Source of the DNA: RYN-122 sp963761655
GTDB taxonomy: Bacteria > Actinomycetota > Actinomycetes > Mycobacteriales > SCTD01
Length of the DNA stretch: 64,000 nucleotides
Assembly (NCBI GenBank): GCA_963761655.1
Contig: CAVXHI010000001.1
Span: 186,001-250,000, forward strand
Direction: 5' to 3'
Shown here: positions 34,404 through 47,265 of the stretch, piece by piece
Position numbering within the stretch: the stretch's first letter is position 1
Layout: each line of letters begins with the position of its first letter
Translations under genes and position numbers: made by a program
Notes under the pieces: model-generated
What the model was told of the DNA's origin: nothing
Databases searched by the model: none
The model's input: the letters and a program-made list of their open reading frames with translations, nothing else

Positions 34404-35059
34404 CCGTTGTGCCACGACAAGGACGCGTATGTGTTCCCGTCGCCGCAGCGTGTCGCCGAGCCGCAGTCGAGCGCTCCCGCGCCTCCCTGGCCGCCGTCCC
34501 GGTACAGGACCATCCGGTTGCAGTTCAGTGCCCCCACACCGGCCGCCAGATTGTCGGCGTAGCGGAACGAACTGACGTTGTTCCGGTAGTAGTCGTTGCT
34601 CGGGTAGGCGTGCGTGCAGTTTGCGCCCGTGGGTGACCACCACGTATCGCTTGAGCCCGTACAACTTGAGAGAGCGCAGGTGCGTCCCACCACGGGGGCT
34701 CCGGACGTGGACGCGCTGGTACCGCCGAAGCCTGCCGGCTCGACGGTGGTGCTTGTGCCTGCCTTGTGGGACTTGGCACGGACGTAGTCCTGCGCGTCCT
34801 CGACGCTCGGGAAGCAGGCCGACGGATATGTGTCCGTGAGGTCGATCGTGCAGTTGTCGTGTCCGGTGCCGTGCGAGGGCTGCGGGACCGGGAGGGCGAG
34901 GCTCGCGGCGCGCGCCTGCGGATTGCCGAACGATCCCACCTCCTCCGCCTGCACGAGCCTGAGCTGGGAAGCCGCTGGCTGCACCGCGAGGATCAGGGCG
35001 GTCAGGAGCGTGGCGGGCAGGAGGGCGGTGGCAGGGCGGGTGCGCGTGGGGCGGTGCAA
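34400..35059 (-). CDS. Secreted cysteine-rich hypothetical protein
   Basis: A 219-residue protein with a signal peptide (RPATALLPATLLTALILAVQPAASQ) and eight cysteines in the mature part, likely disulfide-paired. The body is rich in Ser, Thr, Gly and aromatic residues (SSDTWWSPTGANCTHAYPSNDYYRNNVSSFRYADN). No family recognised. Its 3' end overlaps the anti-sigma-like gene tail to tail by four bases. Confidence 0.7.
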   Translation of the reverse strand: MHRPTRTRPATALLPATLLTALILAVQPAASQLRLVQAEEVGSFGNPQARAASLALPVPQPSHGTGHDNCTIDLTDTYPSACFPSVEDAQDYVRAKSHKAGTSTTVEPAGFGGTSASTSGAPVVGRTCALSSCTGSSDTWWSPTGANCTHAYPSNDYYRNNVSSFRYADNLAAGVGALNCNRMVLYRDGGQGGAGALDCGSATRCGDGNTYASLSWHNG

Positions 35060-35630
35060 GGGGCTCTACCTCTGCAATCGAGGCCGGGCTTGGTGCCCGA
35101 CGGCGAGTGCGGAATGTGCGGAAGGCCCGGTGCGACCGTCGATAGCCCAGTTGGACTACGCGGCATCTCGGCTGAGCGTGCGTAGGCGTAGGAGGACATG
35201 CGCCATTTGCATGCCTGGAGTGGACGGGCTTCTCCCGCCTCGGCCCGCTTCAGGGCGCCGGGCCGAGGAGAGTGGCAGAACAGGCCGGTGAGCAAGTAGC
35301 CGGACAGCGCGCCACCGCGCTTCGGCCCAGAACTACGACGCCGCCGGCCCGCATCAAAGCCGTTGCACGTGGCGAGGGCCACCCCCTCGGCACCGCCCGT
35401 CGCGAGCACTTGCCCGAGATCGCTGCTCCGCTCCGCAGGAGGGCCGCATCGAGTGCGCCGGGGCGTCGGCGGGTTGCCCGATCTCTTGAGCTCCCAAGCA
35501 TGCGGGCTCGGCATACACGGCCCATGAGGGGCCGCCCTGGGTCCAGAGTGCGTCCCCTCCCGCTCCAGCAGACACACCACTGCTGGAGGACCACAGGTGC
35601 TCGCGACAGCGGGCTGACTCTGGAGTTCCC
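35060..35630. other. Gene-free region before the large RHS gene
   Basis: No coding frame with natural composition. GGAG five bases before the GTG at 35631 is the RHS ribosome-binding site. No promoter, riboswitch or repeat recognised. Confidence 0.4.
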
Positions 35631-38600
35631 GTGCGCCGTGCCCTCGCGCCTGTCCTGTCCGGCTTGCTCCTGCTCAGCGGCCTGCCGCTGCTGGCCACCC
35701 CCGCGCAGGCTGATCTGCTTCCTGCTCTGACGCAGAACAAGCCCGCTACGCCGCCGGGGCCGCTCACCCTCCCGACCGTCAAGCCGGTCCCGTTCGTGGC
35801 GCCTGTCGTTGGCCAGCAGCAGCTGCCGCTCCGCAGCGGCAGCGCACTACCGAGCCTGCCCGCCGAGCTGCCGGCTGAGCTCTTCACGCCGACCACCCGA
35901 ACCACCTTTCAATCGGACGGCTCACGCACGACTCAGGTCTATGCCGCGCCGACCTTCAAGCGAGTCGGTGCCGGGTGGGGACGCGTCGACCTCGCCGTGA
36001 CGCCCCAGCTCGACGCGGCTTATCCGCTCGCGGCTCCGGGCGCGTACCTGCCGGTCAAGTTCGGTGTGACACCTGGGTCACTGGCCCAGGTCGCGCTTCC
36101 CAAGGGTCCGGTCACCCTGTCAGGCGACCAGCTGGCCATCGCGGCTCCCCTGCAGGCCGGCTTGGGTGCGGTGAAGCACCTGTCGGTGTTCAAGGACACT
36201 GACCTCAAGCTCCAGCTGTCCGGCGACGGTCTCGGCACGGCACTGACGCTGAGCAGCCCGGCGTCACCGACGTCCTACCGGTTCCACCTCGCCGACCCCA
36301 AGGGACAGCTCGGCACCCCGACCAGGACTGCCGATGGCGGCTGGGTCTTCTCCGGTGACGTCGGTGACGGCCTGCATCTGGTCGTGCCGCCGGCGTACGC
36401 GTACAAGCCCGACCTCGCGCACCCGGAGTACCTGCCCAGCCCGGCGCCGGACGTCGCGAGCGTGCAGATCACCAAGGCTGGCGACGGGTTCGACTTGCTC
36501 GAGAGTGTCGACCCGGCATGGGTCAAGACACAGGGCTTCCCGCTCGTGCTCGACCCGACGCTCACGTTCGTGTCGCCGACGGCCGCGACCCTCGACTGCA
36601 CCTTGATCAACGGCGCGGTCGCGGCGAACAGCTACTGCGCGGCAACGCGGATGGAGCTCGGCTACGGCTCGGGGGCAGGCACGTCGGGCTCGCTGCGGAG
36701 GGGCCTGCTCTTCTTCGGCAGCACGAGCCTCGGCGCCATCCCCGCAGGCAGCAGGGTCAGCAGCGCACAGCTCGAGATGACGCTGCTCGACAACTTTCAC
36801 GGCGTGAACCTTCCGATTTCGGCTTACGAGCAGCCCACCAGCTGGAACGAGAGCGCCACCTGGAACAGCAGCGGCACCGGTGCCGCGTGGAACGGCGCCG
36901 CAACCGTGGGCCCGCTGCTGTCCACCACGACGGTCGGCACCACGCTCGGCATCTACCGGTGGGACGTCGGCTCCTACGCACAGCGCAACGTCAACGGGCA
37001 GGGCGCTGTCGGGGGCCTGCAGCTGCGGATGCAGACCGAGACCGGCACGACCAGTCGCGTGCTGTCGTTCGGCAACAAGAAGGTCGGCACTCCCGGCCAG
37101 TACCCGCGCCTGATCGTCAACTACGACCCACCGACGCCGGTCGTCGACAAGAAGGTCGCGCTCGTCAGCACCAACAGCGCCTCGCCCGGCACCGCCCTGC
37201 CCGGTACCACCAGCACCGGCCCGTACGCCGCCAGCCAGACCGCGGGCCGAGGGCAGACCGTCGCCTACCGCGTCCGAGTCAGCATCCCGACCGCGACGAC
37301 CGCACAGACCGTCACCGTCACCGACCCCCTCGCGACCGGGCTCGGCGACCCCACCGCCCTGCTCATCGATGGCCAGACGTGCGCCCAGCTTTCGTTGACG
37401 TGCACGGTCACTCCGCTGTCCGCGGTCGGGACTCGCGGCATCCGCATCGCGAACCTGCCCGTCGCGGTCGGCCAGACCCGCGAGATCACGTACGCCAGCC
37501 CAGCGCAGGGCGTGTCCGATCGCGCCTGCTCGCTCGTCGGCAACGCCGCACCGCCGTCAACAGCAGCACTCCCGCGGCCGGCAGCGGCGTCGGCACCGCC
37601 TCGCTGACCGTGTGTGACACAGGGCTCGGCCTCGAGCCCTGGCGCTCCTACGCCGGCACCACCACCACCGGCCCCCAGGGCACCGCACAGGTCGACGTCG
37701 CCGACGGCAACCTCGTCGTCCAGCAGGTCGACGGCGCCCCCGTCCAGGGCCACGGCCGTCTCGGCTACGTGCTTCGGCGGACCTACAACAGCCAGGACAG
37801 CACCCTGCTCACGCTGCGCGGCAGTCTCGGGGCGGGCTGGATCCTCAACCTCGGCGAAGCCGGCGACGGGATCGGTGACGGCATCGGTGCCACCGCCCTC
37901 AGCGTCCCGCCGCTCACGAGCGTCACCAACCCGTTGTCGGTGACCATGCTCGACCGCGACGGCACCCGGCACCTGTTCCAGCTCAAGACCCCTGGCCTCA
38001 GCGACGTCACCAAGGCCCTGCCCGTGCTGGGTCTTGGAGCGAAGCCGAACCTCGGCGCCCTCGTCCCGTCGGTCCTGTCGCTCGCGACCGGTTACAGCAC
38101 GATGTGCCTGGAGGCTCCGTACCAGTCGCCCGCCGGCGTCCACCTCGGCCTGTGGCGGTACGTGCAGGTGGCAGGCAGCACGGCAGCCGCGCCGTGCACC
38201 CCGGGTGCCGGCGCCGCGGCACCGGTCGTCGCCGGGTTCGCGTCCGTGCGACCTGACCGGTTCCGCAGCGAGTACGCCGCCGATGGCAAGCTCCTGACCC
38301 AGTACGACGGCGCCGGCAACACGCTCACCTACGACTACGAGGGCGGCAAGCCCGCCGTCGGCATCGCCTTGGGCCGCCTCACCGGCATCTCCGAGAAGCA
38401 GGTCTGCCCGAACGGCACCGCGTCCGTACTCACCCCGTGCCGCCGCGCGATCCGCCTGGCCTACGACGATGCGAACAACAAGGTCGTCGTTACCGACCCG
38501 GCGGGGCGCGTCACCATTTACCAGCTGGACTCCGCCGCGAACACCGCCCAGCCAGGGCGTCAGCACCTGCTGTCGGTGACCAACGCCGACGGCACCGCGA

Positions 38601-41600
38601 TCAACTACACCTACAGCGGCGTGAACTACCGGGCCGCCGATGGCTCCGCCACCTGCGGTCAGGCATCGGTCGGCCAGCTCTGCACCGTCAGCGACCTGCG
38701 CTTCGGCACCACGAGCTTCCGCTACGGCCCTGCGCCGGCAGGCGCCGGCCCGCCGCGGGTCAGCACCGTCACCGACCGTCGTGGCACGCCCACCGCCCTC
38801 GACTACACCGACGGTGTCACCACCAACGCCACGACCACCACGCCCGGCAGCCCCAGCCGACAGAAGATCTACACCAAGATCGATCCTGCGGGCCGTGTCG
38901 GAGAGCTCTACGACGCGTCCACCGCCGACAGCCCCGGCGGCGCGGTCCTGCTGCACGCGACGTTCTCCACCTGGGACCGCGACGAGACCCGAAACCCCGA
39001 CGGCACCATCGCCAGCCCGGCGGTGCGCTGCTCGCAGCCCGCGACCACCCGCACCGACAACCTCCTGTGCGAAGTCGTCCGCAAGAACAGCACCGGCACC
39101 AGTCCGCGCCTGCGCAGCCGCAGCACCTACAACCCCGACGGCTACCCGATCATCACCCGTCGGGCCAACAGCCCCACCGACACCGACGACCCCACCGGCA
39201 GCGACACCACCACCGACGGGTACCGCGCCACCTACTACTTGGCCGACGGCACCGCCGCGGTCTACACCGACACGATCAACGGCGGCAGCCAGGTCACGTC
39301 CACCGCGCCGACCACGGGCAGCCGCAACAGCGCCACTGCGCTCTACTCCGTTGAAGACCACCTCAACGTCCTGAGCCCCCGGGGCAACGCCGCTACGCCC
39401 GCTACGGCGAGCGCCTGCGAGACCACCGACTGCGCGAACTGGCTCACCAGCTGGGTGGTCGACAGCCCCGCCGAAGCCACTGGTGCCGCCAACACGCCGC
39501 CGAACACGACCTTGGGCTCGCGGCCGTGCACCGGTCCCGCCGGCTCGACCAGCAATACCGGCCTCGTCTGCTCGATGACCGGTCCCGTGTACGACGGCGC
39601 CAACCGCCCCGTCACGCTCTACACCTACGACAGCAACGGCCAGCGGGCGACGATGAAGACCCCCAAGGCCGTCACCGAGATTGGCACCGGGACCGACAGC
39701 AGCTACCAGTACACCTACTTCCCCGACAGCGCCTCCGACCTGTCCGGAACCGTGTCTGCGGGCGGCTGGCTCAAGGCCGTCACCGACCCCGCCGGTGCGT
39801 TCGTCGCCTACGCCTACGACCGGGCCGGGCACACCACCCGTACTTGGGACCGCAACGCCACCGCCGGCAAGGCCATCGGCCAGTTCGACGGCTCGATGAA
39901 CGCGACGGGTGATCCCACCGGCGGTCGCTACGCCGAGACGTTGTACGCGCCCGGCGCTCCGTCCACCGCCCTGAAGGCCGTGCCCGGCCGGTACGCCCTG
40001 TCGACCCGCGACCCGCTCGGCAACATCGTCGCGACCTGCGTCGACGAGCACGGCAACGCCCTCATCAGCCGGCCCGCCCGCGGCACCCGCGGCGCCTACC
40101 CCGACTGCAGCGCCGGCGGACTGCTCAAGACCGAGACCGGTCCGGGCGGCCGAACCAGGGTCGCCGTGGACGTCACCAAGCTGGGGCCCTTCGACACCGT
40201 CAACGGCACCTACACCGATGACGACAAGGCGACCAGCGTCCTCACCCCCGAAGAGGCCGGCCGCAACCGGCAGGCCGCGCAGGGCGACCGTCCGGCGGAC
40301 CCGACCGACCACCCCGTCACCTTCCGCTACAACGGCTACGGCGAGCTGACCGCCGCGACCGACCCGCGTGGCAACAGCAAGGTCACCAGCTACGACGCGG
40401 TCGGCCGCCAGGTCAACGTCAGCTGGACTCGCGGCGCCCCCAACACGCTGCCCGCTGCCACCCAGGAGTGCTACTTCGGCACCCTCAACGCCGACGGCTC
40501 CGCCAGCACCAGCACCGGCGTGGTCAGCGACACCGACGACCCCCTGCTGCCGCGCGGCCGGGTCAAGTGCTCGAGCCTGAGCTCCTACAACGCGCTGGAC
40601 CAGGTCACCGCCACCACCGACGCCGCCGGGTCCGTCACGCTCGCGACCTACGACGCCCTCGGACGCAAGACCGCCGTCGAGCAGTCCCGGACCGGCAGCG
40701 TCTCGACCAAGACCGGCTGGCTGTTCGACGCCAACGGCAACGTCACCGACACCTGCCCCGCCCGCGAGTACACCGAAGGCACTGGCCGCTGCACCCCTCT
40801 GGACCCCCCGGCCAGCCGGCGCTTCTCGACCCGCACCACCTACGACCGCGCCGACCAGCCGACCCTCACCACCGGCTACCGCGAGCGCTCGCTCACCTCC
40901 GGGCAGGCCGCGACCGCCACCGACACCGGCGCCGTCCTGCTCGACACCGTCGCCCAGCGCACCCGCTACGACGCCGACGGCAACCCGATCGCCACCGCCG
41001 GCCCCAACGCGCTCGCGCCGGCCGGCAACGGTCAACTGCCCGGCACCTCGAGTAGCAGTGCCCAGCCGCCCCTGACCGTCCCGCGCTACGAGTCGACCAC
41101 CACCTACGACCTGCTCGACCGCCCGACGGCCAGCACCACACCCCGAGATGCGACGACCAGCTACACCAGCAGAGCCGACTACAACCCGCTCGGACAGGTC
41201 ACCGCCACCCGGCGCCAGACCAGCTCCACCAGCACGACGTACAGCGTCACCTCCTACGACACGAACAACCGGCCGCTCGACACCGTCACCGGCGCCAGCG
41301 ACCCCGACATAACCCGTACCGGCCTCTACGACCCCGCGACCGGCCGCGACTCCCGCAGCCGCGTCTACTACGACGCCGACGGCAACACCGTCGCCGTTCT
41401 GCCGCCCCGCGCGTTCAGCAACAGCGGCGGCAGCGCCGCCACCAGCGTCGACAAGCCCGACCTGCGTTTCCTCACTCGCACCACCTACGACCGCGACGGC
41501 CGCAAGCTCGCCGGCTACAAGCCCCGCAGCGACAACGCCGAACTCTCCGGCTTCGGGCTCGACAGCACCCAGAGCGCCCAGTGCCCGACCGGCAACCGGC

Positions 41601-44600
41601 CCACCCCGGTCGACACCGGCGCCGAGGACGTCCCCGCGACCATGCCTGCGATCCCGGACTGGCCCGCGGCCGTCGGCGTCTGCTCCGCCCGCATGAGCTA
41701 CGACCTCGCCGGCAACATCGCCGTCGAGCGGATGGCGACCGCCACCGGCCAGGCCGCAGGCAACGAGCGGTACGCCGCGCTCGGCTACACCGACGACGAC
41801 CTGCTCGCCCGCATCGACAAGCCCAGCCCCACTGGCACCGGCCGAGCCACCACCACCGTCCGCTACGACGGCGGCGGCCGCACCACCGCCACCCGCGACC
41901 CGCTCGGCAACCGCGAGGAGACCGTCTACAACCTCGATGGCACCAAGGCCAGCGCCCAGGGCACGCCCAGTCAGGGCATCGACCCGAGCACGGGCCAGCC
42001 CGTCACCTACCAGCACGTCACCAGCTGGACCCTCGACGCCGCCGGCCAGGCCACCGCCACCACCAACGGCATCAACCAGACCGCCCGTACCAGCTATTAC
42101 GCAGACGGCTCGACCGCCGAGTCCGGCGACACCGGCGGCAACACCACCCGCTACCGCTACGACGCCGACGGACAGCCCGTCGAGGTCCTCAGCCCCAGCG
42201 GCGCCGCGAAGGACGCCACCAACCCCGGCGGAGTGCCGACCCGGAGCACCTACACCCGCGACCAGCTCCTGCAGACGCAGTACGACCCGCTCACCAGCAT
42301 CGCAGCGGGCGCCACCCGCGTCCGGCGCACCGACTACGACTACGACCTCGCCGGACGCAAGACCGCGACTGCCGCCGAGACGATCAACGTCACCCCCGGC
42401 GCGCCCTACCCGGCAGCGCCCACCGCCGCAGAGGACGCCACCCGGCAGCGCTTCGCCTACGACGACAACGACCGGCTCGTCCGTCAGGCTGGCCGCGGCA
42501 ATGCCGATCCCAACGGCGGCGAGGCCATCACCACCCGCTACCTCGCCGACGGGCTCGTCGACCAGACCCGCACCAGCGGCACCCCCGTCAACACCGGCAA
42601 CGCCGGGAGCGGCAGCGCAGGCAGCCCCGAGAACACGATCACCATGAACTACTACGCCGACGGGCTGCTCCGCAGCACCACCGACGGCAGCAGCGCGGCG
42701 GACCAGGCGACCCGCTACGAGTACGACGCCGTCGGCATGCGGACCGCACGGAGCACCGCCAGCGCCACCGCAGACGTCACCGGCGGGCCGACCACCGGCA
42801 GCACCCGCTACGCCTACACCGATGCGAGCACCCTTCGCTCGGTCTCCGACACCGGGCAGATCACGTTCGACTACGACAGCGCCGGGCGGGTCCTGCGCCG
42901 CACCAACCCGAACAACACCGTCGTCACGTACGCGCACAACCCCGACGACACGCTCGCCTCCTCCACCCTCACCGGCCCTGACCCCGCCGACACGACCCGC
43001 ACCACCGACCTCGCGAAGTACGCCTACGACTACGACGGCCTAGCCCGCGTCTTCCGCCAGACCCTCACCGGGCAGCCCGCCCGGCTCGCCGGTGCGGCGA
43101 ATCAGCCCACCATCACACTCCCGGCCGCAACGACCGAGCAGGCGACGAAGCAGCCCGGCGCCCTGCCGACCGGCGGCTACACCTACCGCTACGACACCGC
43201 CGGCAGGCTCAGCAGCTTCCAGGCCGGCGCCACCATGCCCAGCACGCTGACGCACGACGCCGACGGCAACCGCACGACGTACGGCAGCCTGAGGTTCAGC
43301 TACAACGCCGACGACAGCCTGAGCAGCCAGAGCAGCGCGACTGACCCGACCGCTGCGCGCAACTACCGGCAGACGCCCTGGGGCGGTCAGGCCAGCGATG
43401 AGTGCACGGCCAACACCTACGACGGGTTCGACCGGCTCACCGGCAGCGTCACCGGCGCGAACACCAACCCCGCCGGCCTCGCCACGACCGGCCTGGTGAC
43501 GGTGGCGTGCGCCGCCGGCACGAACACCAGCACGTTCACCTACGACGCCCTGGACCGCCAGACCGGTCACAGCAGCACCAAGGCGACCAGCCGCGTGCCT
43601 GCTGGCGCGAACACGCGGGTGCACTACGACGCGGACGGTCAGAGCCTCGCGAGCGAGGACATCGCAGGCGCCGCGCCGCAGACCCTGCGGTACCTGCTTG
43701 ACGACACCGGCGGCGCTCTCGCGCTCAGCACCACGACCGGTGCGGCGACACAGCCGCTGGAGCAGCTGACGACCGACGGCGTCGGCAACATCACGACCAG
43801 CACCAGCAGTGCCGGTGGACTGAGCTGCACGGCCCGGTTCGACCCGTACGGCAGCCCCGTCAACACGATCACGACCGACAGCACCTGCAACACCGGAGAC
43901 ACCGGCAACGAGATCTGGTTCCACGGCGGCCGCAGGGACGGCAGCACCGGCAGCTACCAGTTCGGGAGCCGGACCTACCAGCCCGGCAACGCCAACTGGC
44001 TCACCCCCGACAGCGACCGCACTGGCGGAAGCGGCAGCAACCAGGCCCTCGCGGTCGACCCGCTGACCCGCAACAGCTACGCGTACGTCAACGGCGACCC
44101 CGTCAACAGCACCGACCTGTCCGGTCACATGACCGATGACCCGCGCAACACCACCGCCTGGCGGGGGCAGCGGACCACCAACACCGTCAACACGTGCGAC
44201 GCCGCGTGCAAGAAGGTCCAGGCCGAGCAGCGCGCTCAGGCCGAGCTCGACGCCGCGCAGGCCAAGCAGGCCCGGCTGCGCGCCGACCGCGACCGCCTAG
44301 AGGCGACCGCGAACAAGGACTGCGGCTGGAGCGTCGGCAAGTGCCGCGCCACCCAGCTCGCCGCCAAGGCCGAGCTGTTCCGGCTCGACCACGACCTCAT
44401 GGACCTGGTCCACACCGCACTGGACCTCGCCAGCTTCCTCCCACCCCCCGCCGGCACCGTCGCCGCCGTCGCCCAGGCCGCGACCTACCTGGCTGAGGGG
44501 AACGCGACCCAGGCAGCGCTCGCCGCAACCGCCCTTGTCCCCGGCGGCAAGCTCCTTGGCAAAGCCGGCGAGCTAGCCCGGGGCGGCGAGAAGTTCGTCG

Positions 44601-45127
44601 AACACGCCGACGAAGCCGTCGACGCGGTCCACCTCGTGCAAAAGGGTGAACGAGCCGCTGGCACCGCCGCCAAGGCAGAAGCGGAAGTTGCCCACGCCGG
44701 CAAGATGGGCAAGGCCGCCGAGGCAGGCACCGCCAAGACCGAGAAGGCAGTCACCAGTGCCAAGGAACAGGCTCGGAGTGCGGACGGGAAGTTCGCCAGG
44801 AAGGACGGCACCGAGGGTCGACCGGGCAGTGTTGCTGAGGACAAGGTGCATGCAGACCTGGTGTCGCGACACGGAGCCGAGAATGTTCGACGCGAGGTCA
44901 CCGTTCGGGCAGAGAAGGGCGGGCAGGGCCGTCGCTTCGACTCCGTCTACCGTGAAGACAAAGACGGGCCATGGGTCGGTGTAGAGGTCAAGAGTGGAGG
45001 GGCTCGACCTACGTCTCGGCAGGCATCCTTCGACTCTTGGCTGAACACCGAGGGCAACTCGGCATTCGGCGTCGGTGGTAACACAGACATAATCATTTCC
45101 CGTTCACGCAACATCAATGTTCCTTGA
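35631..45127 (+). CDS. Giant secreted RHS-repeat polymorphic toxin with restriction-endonuclease-like tip (one frameshift)
   Basis: About 3160 residues. A signal peptide (RRALAPVLSGLLLLSGLPLLATPAQA) is followed by a DNRLRE-type domain (about 340-500) and a DUF11-like beta domain (about 535-625). At 37548-37550 the frame shifts from GNAA to TAVNSSTPAAGSG; restoring one base joins it to the RHS shell, which runs from 37600 to about 44130 with dozens of YD repeats and ends in the core GSRTYQPGNANWLTPD ... YVNGDPVNSTDLSGH. The tip includes a helical linker and, at 44780-45124, a nuclease-like domain with RRFDSVYRED and GVEVKSGG (Asp then ExK). The frameshift may be real, silencing secretion, or a sequencing error. 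Confidence 0.88.
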
Positions 45128-45138
45128 AAGGTGCGGTC

Positions 45139-45522
45139 ATGACCCTCACCAGCCGCAACAACCTGGCGGACTTGTTGTGTGCGTATGACGAGCGGGAAGT
45201 CGCCGTGTGGGCGCTGGGTGCCAGTGACGACGAGATGCTCCGCGTAGATGGGGTCTCGGACTGGTTGCTGCAGCACGGCCCAAGGACTAAGAGTGGGCAG
45301 CCGATGATGTACAAGCAAGCCCTTGCACAGGCCGCTGTCTTCGTCGCCGAGGGAACTGCACGTCCACTTCGGAGGCGTGCGCAGTTGCCGAAGGCCAAAG
45401 TCGAACTCGTAGGCGGTCAGAGGCCGGCTAATGGAGACGAGACCGTCTGGCCTTCCAGCAGAGACACGCGCCAGTATTACGGTGTCGACGAGAGCTTCCG
45501 GAACGCGTGGGGTATGGCTTAA
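45139..45522 (+). CDS. Candidate immunity protein for the RHS nuclease tip
   Basis: ATG at 45139 with AAAGG eight bases upstream; 127 residues starting MTLTSRNNLADLLCAYDEREVAVWALGASDDEMLRVDGVSDWLLQ. Soluble, acidic at the N terminus, no signal peptide, as expected for a cytosolic protein that binds a nuclease toxin. It lies 11 bases after the RHS stop. No named immunity family recognised. Confidence 0.65.
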   Translation: MTLTSRNNLADLLCAYDEREVAVWALGASDDEMLRVDGVSDWLLQHGPRTKSGQPMMYKQALAQAAVFVAEGTARPLRRRAQLPKAKVELVGGQRPANGDETVWPSSRDTRQYYGVDESFRNAWGMA

Positions 45523-45639
45523 GGAGCCATTGCCAGAAGTCGCTTGAGCGACGCTGCATGTCCCGACGGCTCGTGCTCCCCCCGGTACTGCTAAGCGACG
45601 CTGCCTGGTCCCAACCGCCATACCTCCGGGTATTCCTGC

Positions 45640-46235
45640 GACAGCGCCGGGCGGGTCCTACGCCGCAACAACCCGAACAACACGGTCGTCACGTACGCGC
45701 ACAACCCCGACGACACGCTCGCGTCCTCCACGCTGACCGACCCCGGCCCCGGCCCCGGCCCCGACCCCGACCCCGACCCCGCCGACACGACCCGCACCGC
45801 AGAACTCGCGACGTACGCCTACGACTGCGACGGCCTGGCCCGCGTCTTCCGGCAGACCCTCACCGGGCAGCTCGCCCGGCTCGCCGGTGCGGCCAACCAG
45901 CGCACCGTCACGCTCCCGGCCGCAACGACCGAGCAGGTGACGAAGCACCCGGGCGCCCTGCCGACCGGCGGCTACAACTACCGCTACGACACCGCCAGCA
46001 GACGCCGTGGGGCGGTCAGGCCAGTGACGAGTGCACGGCGAACACCTACGACGCGCTGGACCGCCAGACCGGTCACAGCAGCACCAAGTCGACCAGCCGT
46101 GTCCCTGGTAGCGCGAACACCCGAGTGCACTACGACGGGGACGGTCAGAGCCTCGCGAGCGAGGACATCGCAGGCGCCACGCCTCACACCCTGCGGTACC
46201 TGCTTGACGACACGGGCGGGCCAACACAGAGATGA
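45640..46235 (+). pseudogene. Decayed duplicate of the RHS core with internal deletions
   Basis: Bases 45645-46003 closely match 42888-43200 of the RHS gene, 46001-46060 match about 43371-43430, and 46055-46225 match about 43550-43715, so two blocks were lost. Frames change at each join. It is the displaced core of an older toxin cassette, left behind when a new tip and immunity gene were recombined in. Confidence 0.8.
45738..45783. repeat. GC-rich simple repeat (CCCCGG/CCCCGA)n
   Basis: Four CCCCGG-type units followed by four CCCCGA-type units, six bases each, coding Pro-Gly then Pro-Asp pairs in the old RHS frame. The intact gene has a single such dipeptide at the matching place (near 42975), so the tract expanded in the duplicate. 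Confidence 0.8.
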
Positions 46236-46303
46236 CGAGCACGGGCTCCGCTCGAGGTTGCCGCGGTATCAAACCGCGTGCACGTCAACTCGAGGCTCGG
46301 GGC

Positions 46304-46708
46304 TCAAGCCCGGGCACGCACAGAGAAGGCAGCGGACGAGGTCGCTATGAGCGAGCTGCCGCTCATGAGCCGGCACGTCGTGAAGGCCGTGGTTGAGCCG
46401 ATACGGTCGACGCTGGTGTAGGCCTTCATGAGGTCGCCGAGGCGCGCAGCGCTTAGGAACTGGACGCTCATGGACTGGGTGAGGAGTTCATGCTCTGGGC
46501 TGGCGCGCAGCGCCGAGTATCCCTGGGCCATGTCAGCAAGGGCCGAGAGGACACCTCCGTGCGCCGCACCGCGACTATTGAGGTGTCGGCGGTCGACTTG
46601 GAGAGCGAAGACGGGGGCCTCAGGGCTGCGCTCGTCGACCCAGAGCACGCCGAGGAGTTCCAGGAAGGGACTGCTGCGCTGCCACACCTCGAACCCTTCA
46701 GGCGCCAT
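46304..46708 (-). CDS. PaaI-type hotdog thioesterase
   Basis: ATG at 46708 gives 134 residues; the longer upstream frame has shadow composition. The hotdog signature is RRHLNSRGAAHGGVLSALADMAQGYSAL (Asn then HGG and Asp), with the sheet strand LTQSMSVQFLSAARLGDLMKAYTSV after it. Members hydrolyse acyl-CoA thioesters. A second hotdog protein lies in the operon at 51789. Confidence 0.85.
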   Translation of the reverse strand: MAPEGFEVWQRSSPFLELLGVLWVDERSPEAPVFALQVDRRHLNSRGAAHGGVLSALADMAQGYSALRASPEHELLTQSMSVQFLSAARLGDLMKAYTSVDRIGSTTAFTTCRLMSGSSLIATSSAAFSVRARA

Positions 46709-47265
46709 TGTGCTGCTCAAGGCGCCGACAACCCGCGGCTCGTGTGCAGGCTTGCTTGTGCCGCGCGGTGTCGTGCGGCCGCGCACCAGGTTGCCGTCGG
46801 CTGCCGCACGTGGCCCAAGTCGTGGACGGTCAGGTGTGTCACCGTGCGAGCGTGCCCGTTCGGCGAGCCAGTTGCGGGGAGCCAATCTCGCCACAGGCGG
46901 CTGTCTGAGGCTCCGGCCCATGCCGGGGGCCGCGTCAAGGTCGTCGCAAGTCATGTCGGGATGACGCACGCCTGCTCCGTACCCCGGACCCCTTAGGCCG
47001 TCGTCCTGCAACGGAATGGACCGATCTGCTCGAAGTCGGCCCTTCCAGCGAGTCACCTTGAGCGTCAGGCTGCAGGCGTGAGCACCAGCAACTGGCAGGT
47101 AGCGGTCCTGGAAACCCAAGGCGGCAAGCGCACGGGGGCAGGCGCTAGTGATCCGACTCCGACTCCGGCTACGAGCGGTCCACAACCTGTGTACGTCGCC
47201 CACCGCCCGTCCCGAACCCGTCCGGGGCTGGTCGGGCCGGGTCTACGCGGCAGGGAGGCTCATCA
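46709..47265. other. Gene-free region
   Basis: Only low-quality frames on both strands. GGGAGG eight bases before 47266 is the ribosome-binding site of the next gene. No other signal seen. Confidence 0.4.

Noticed and set aside
37265..42937. 1890-residue open frame on the minus strand
   Set aside because: It is the antisense of the RHS repeats, with Gly/Ala/Val-rich shadow composition and no domain.
46490..46996. Plus-strand frames opposite the thioesterase and in 46709-47265
   Set aside because: Shadow composition and no domains; the minus strand has the hotdog motif.
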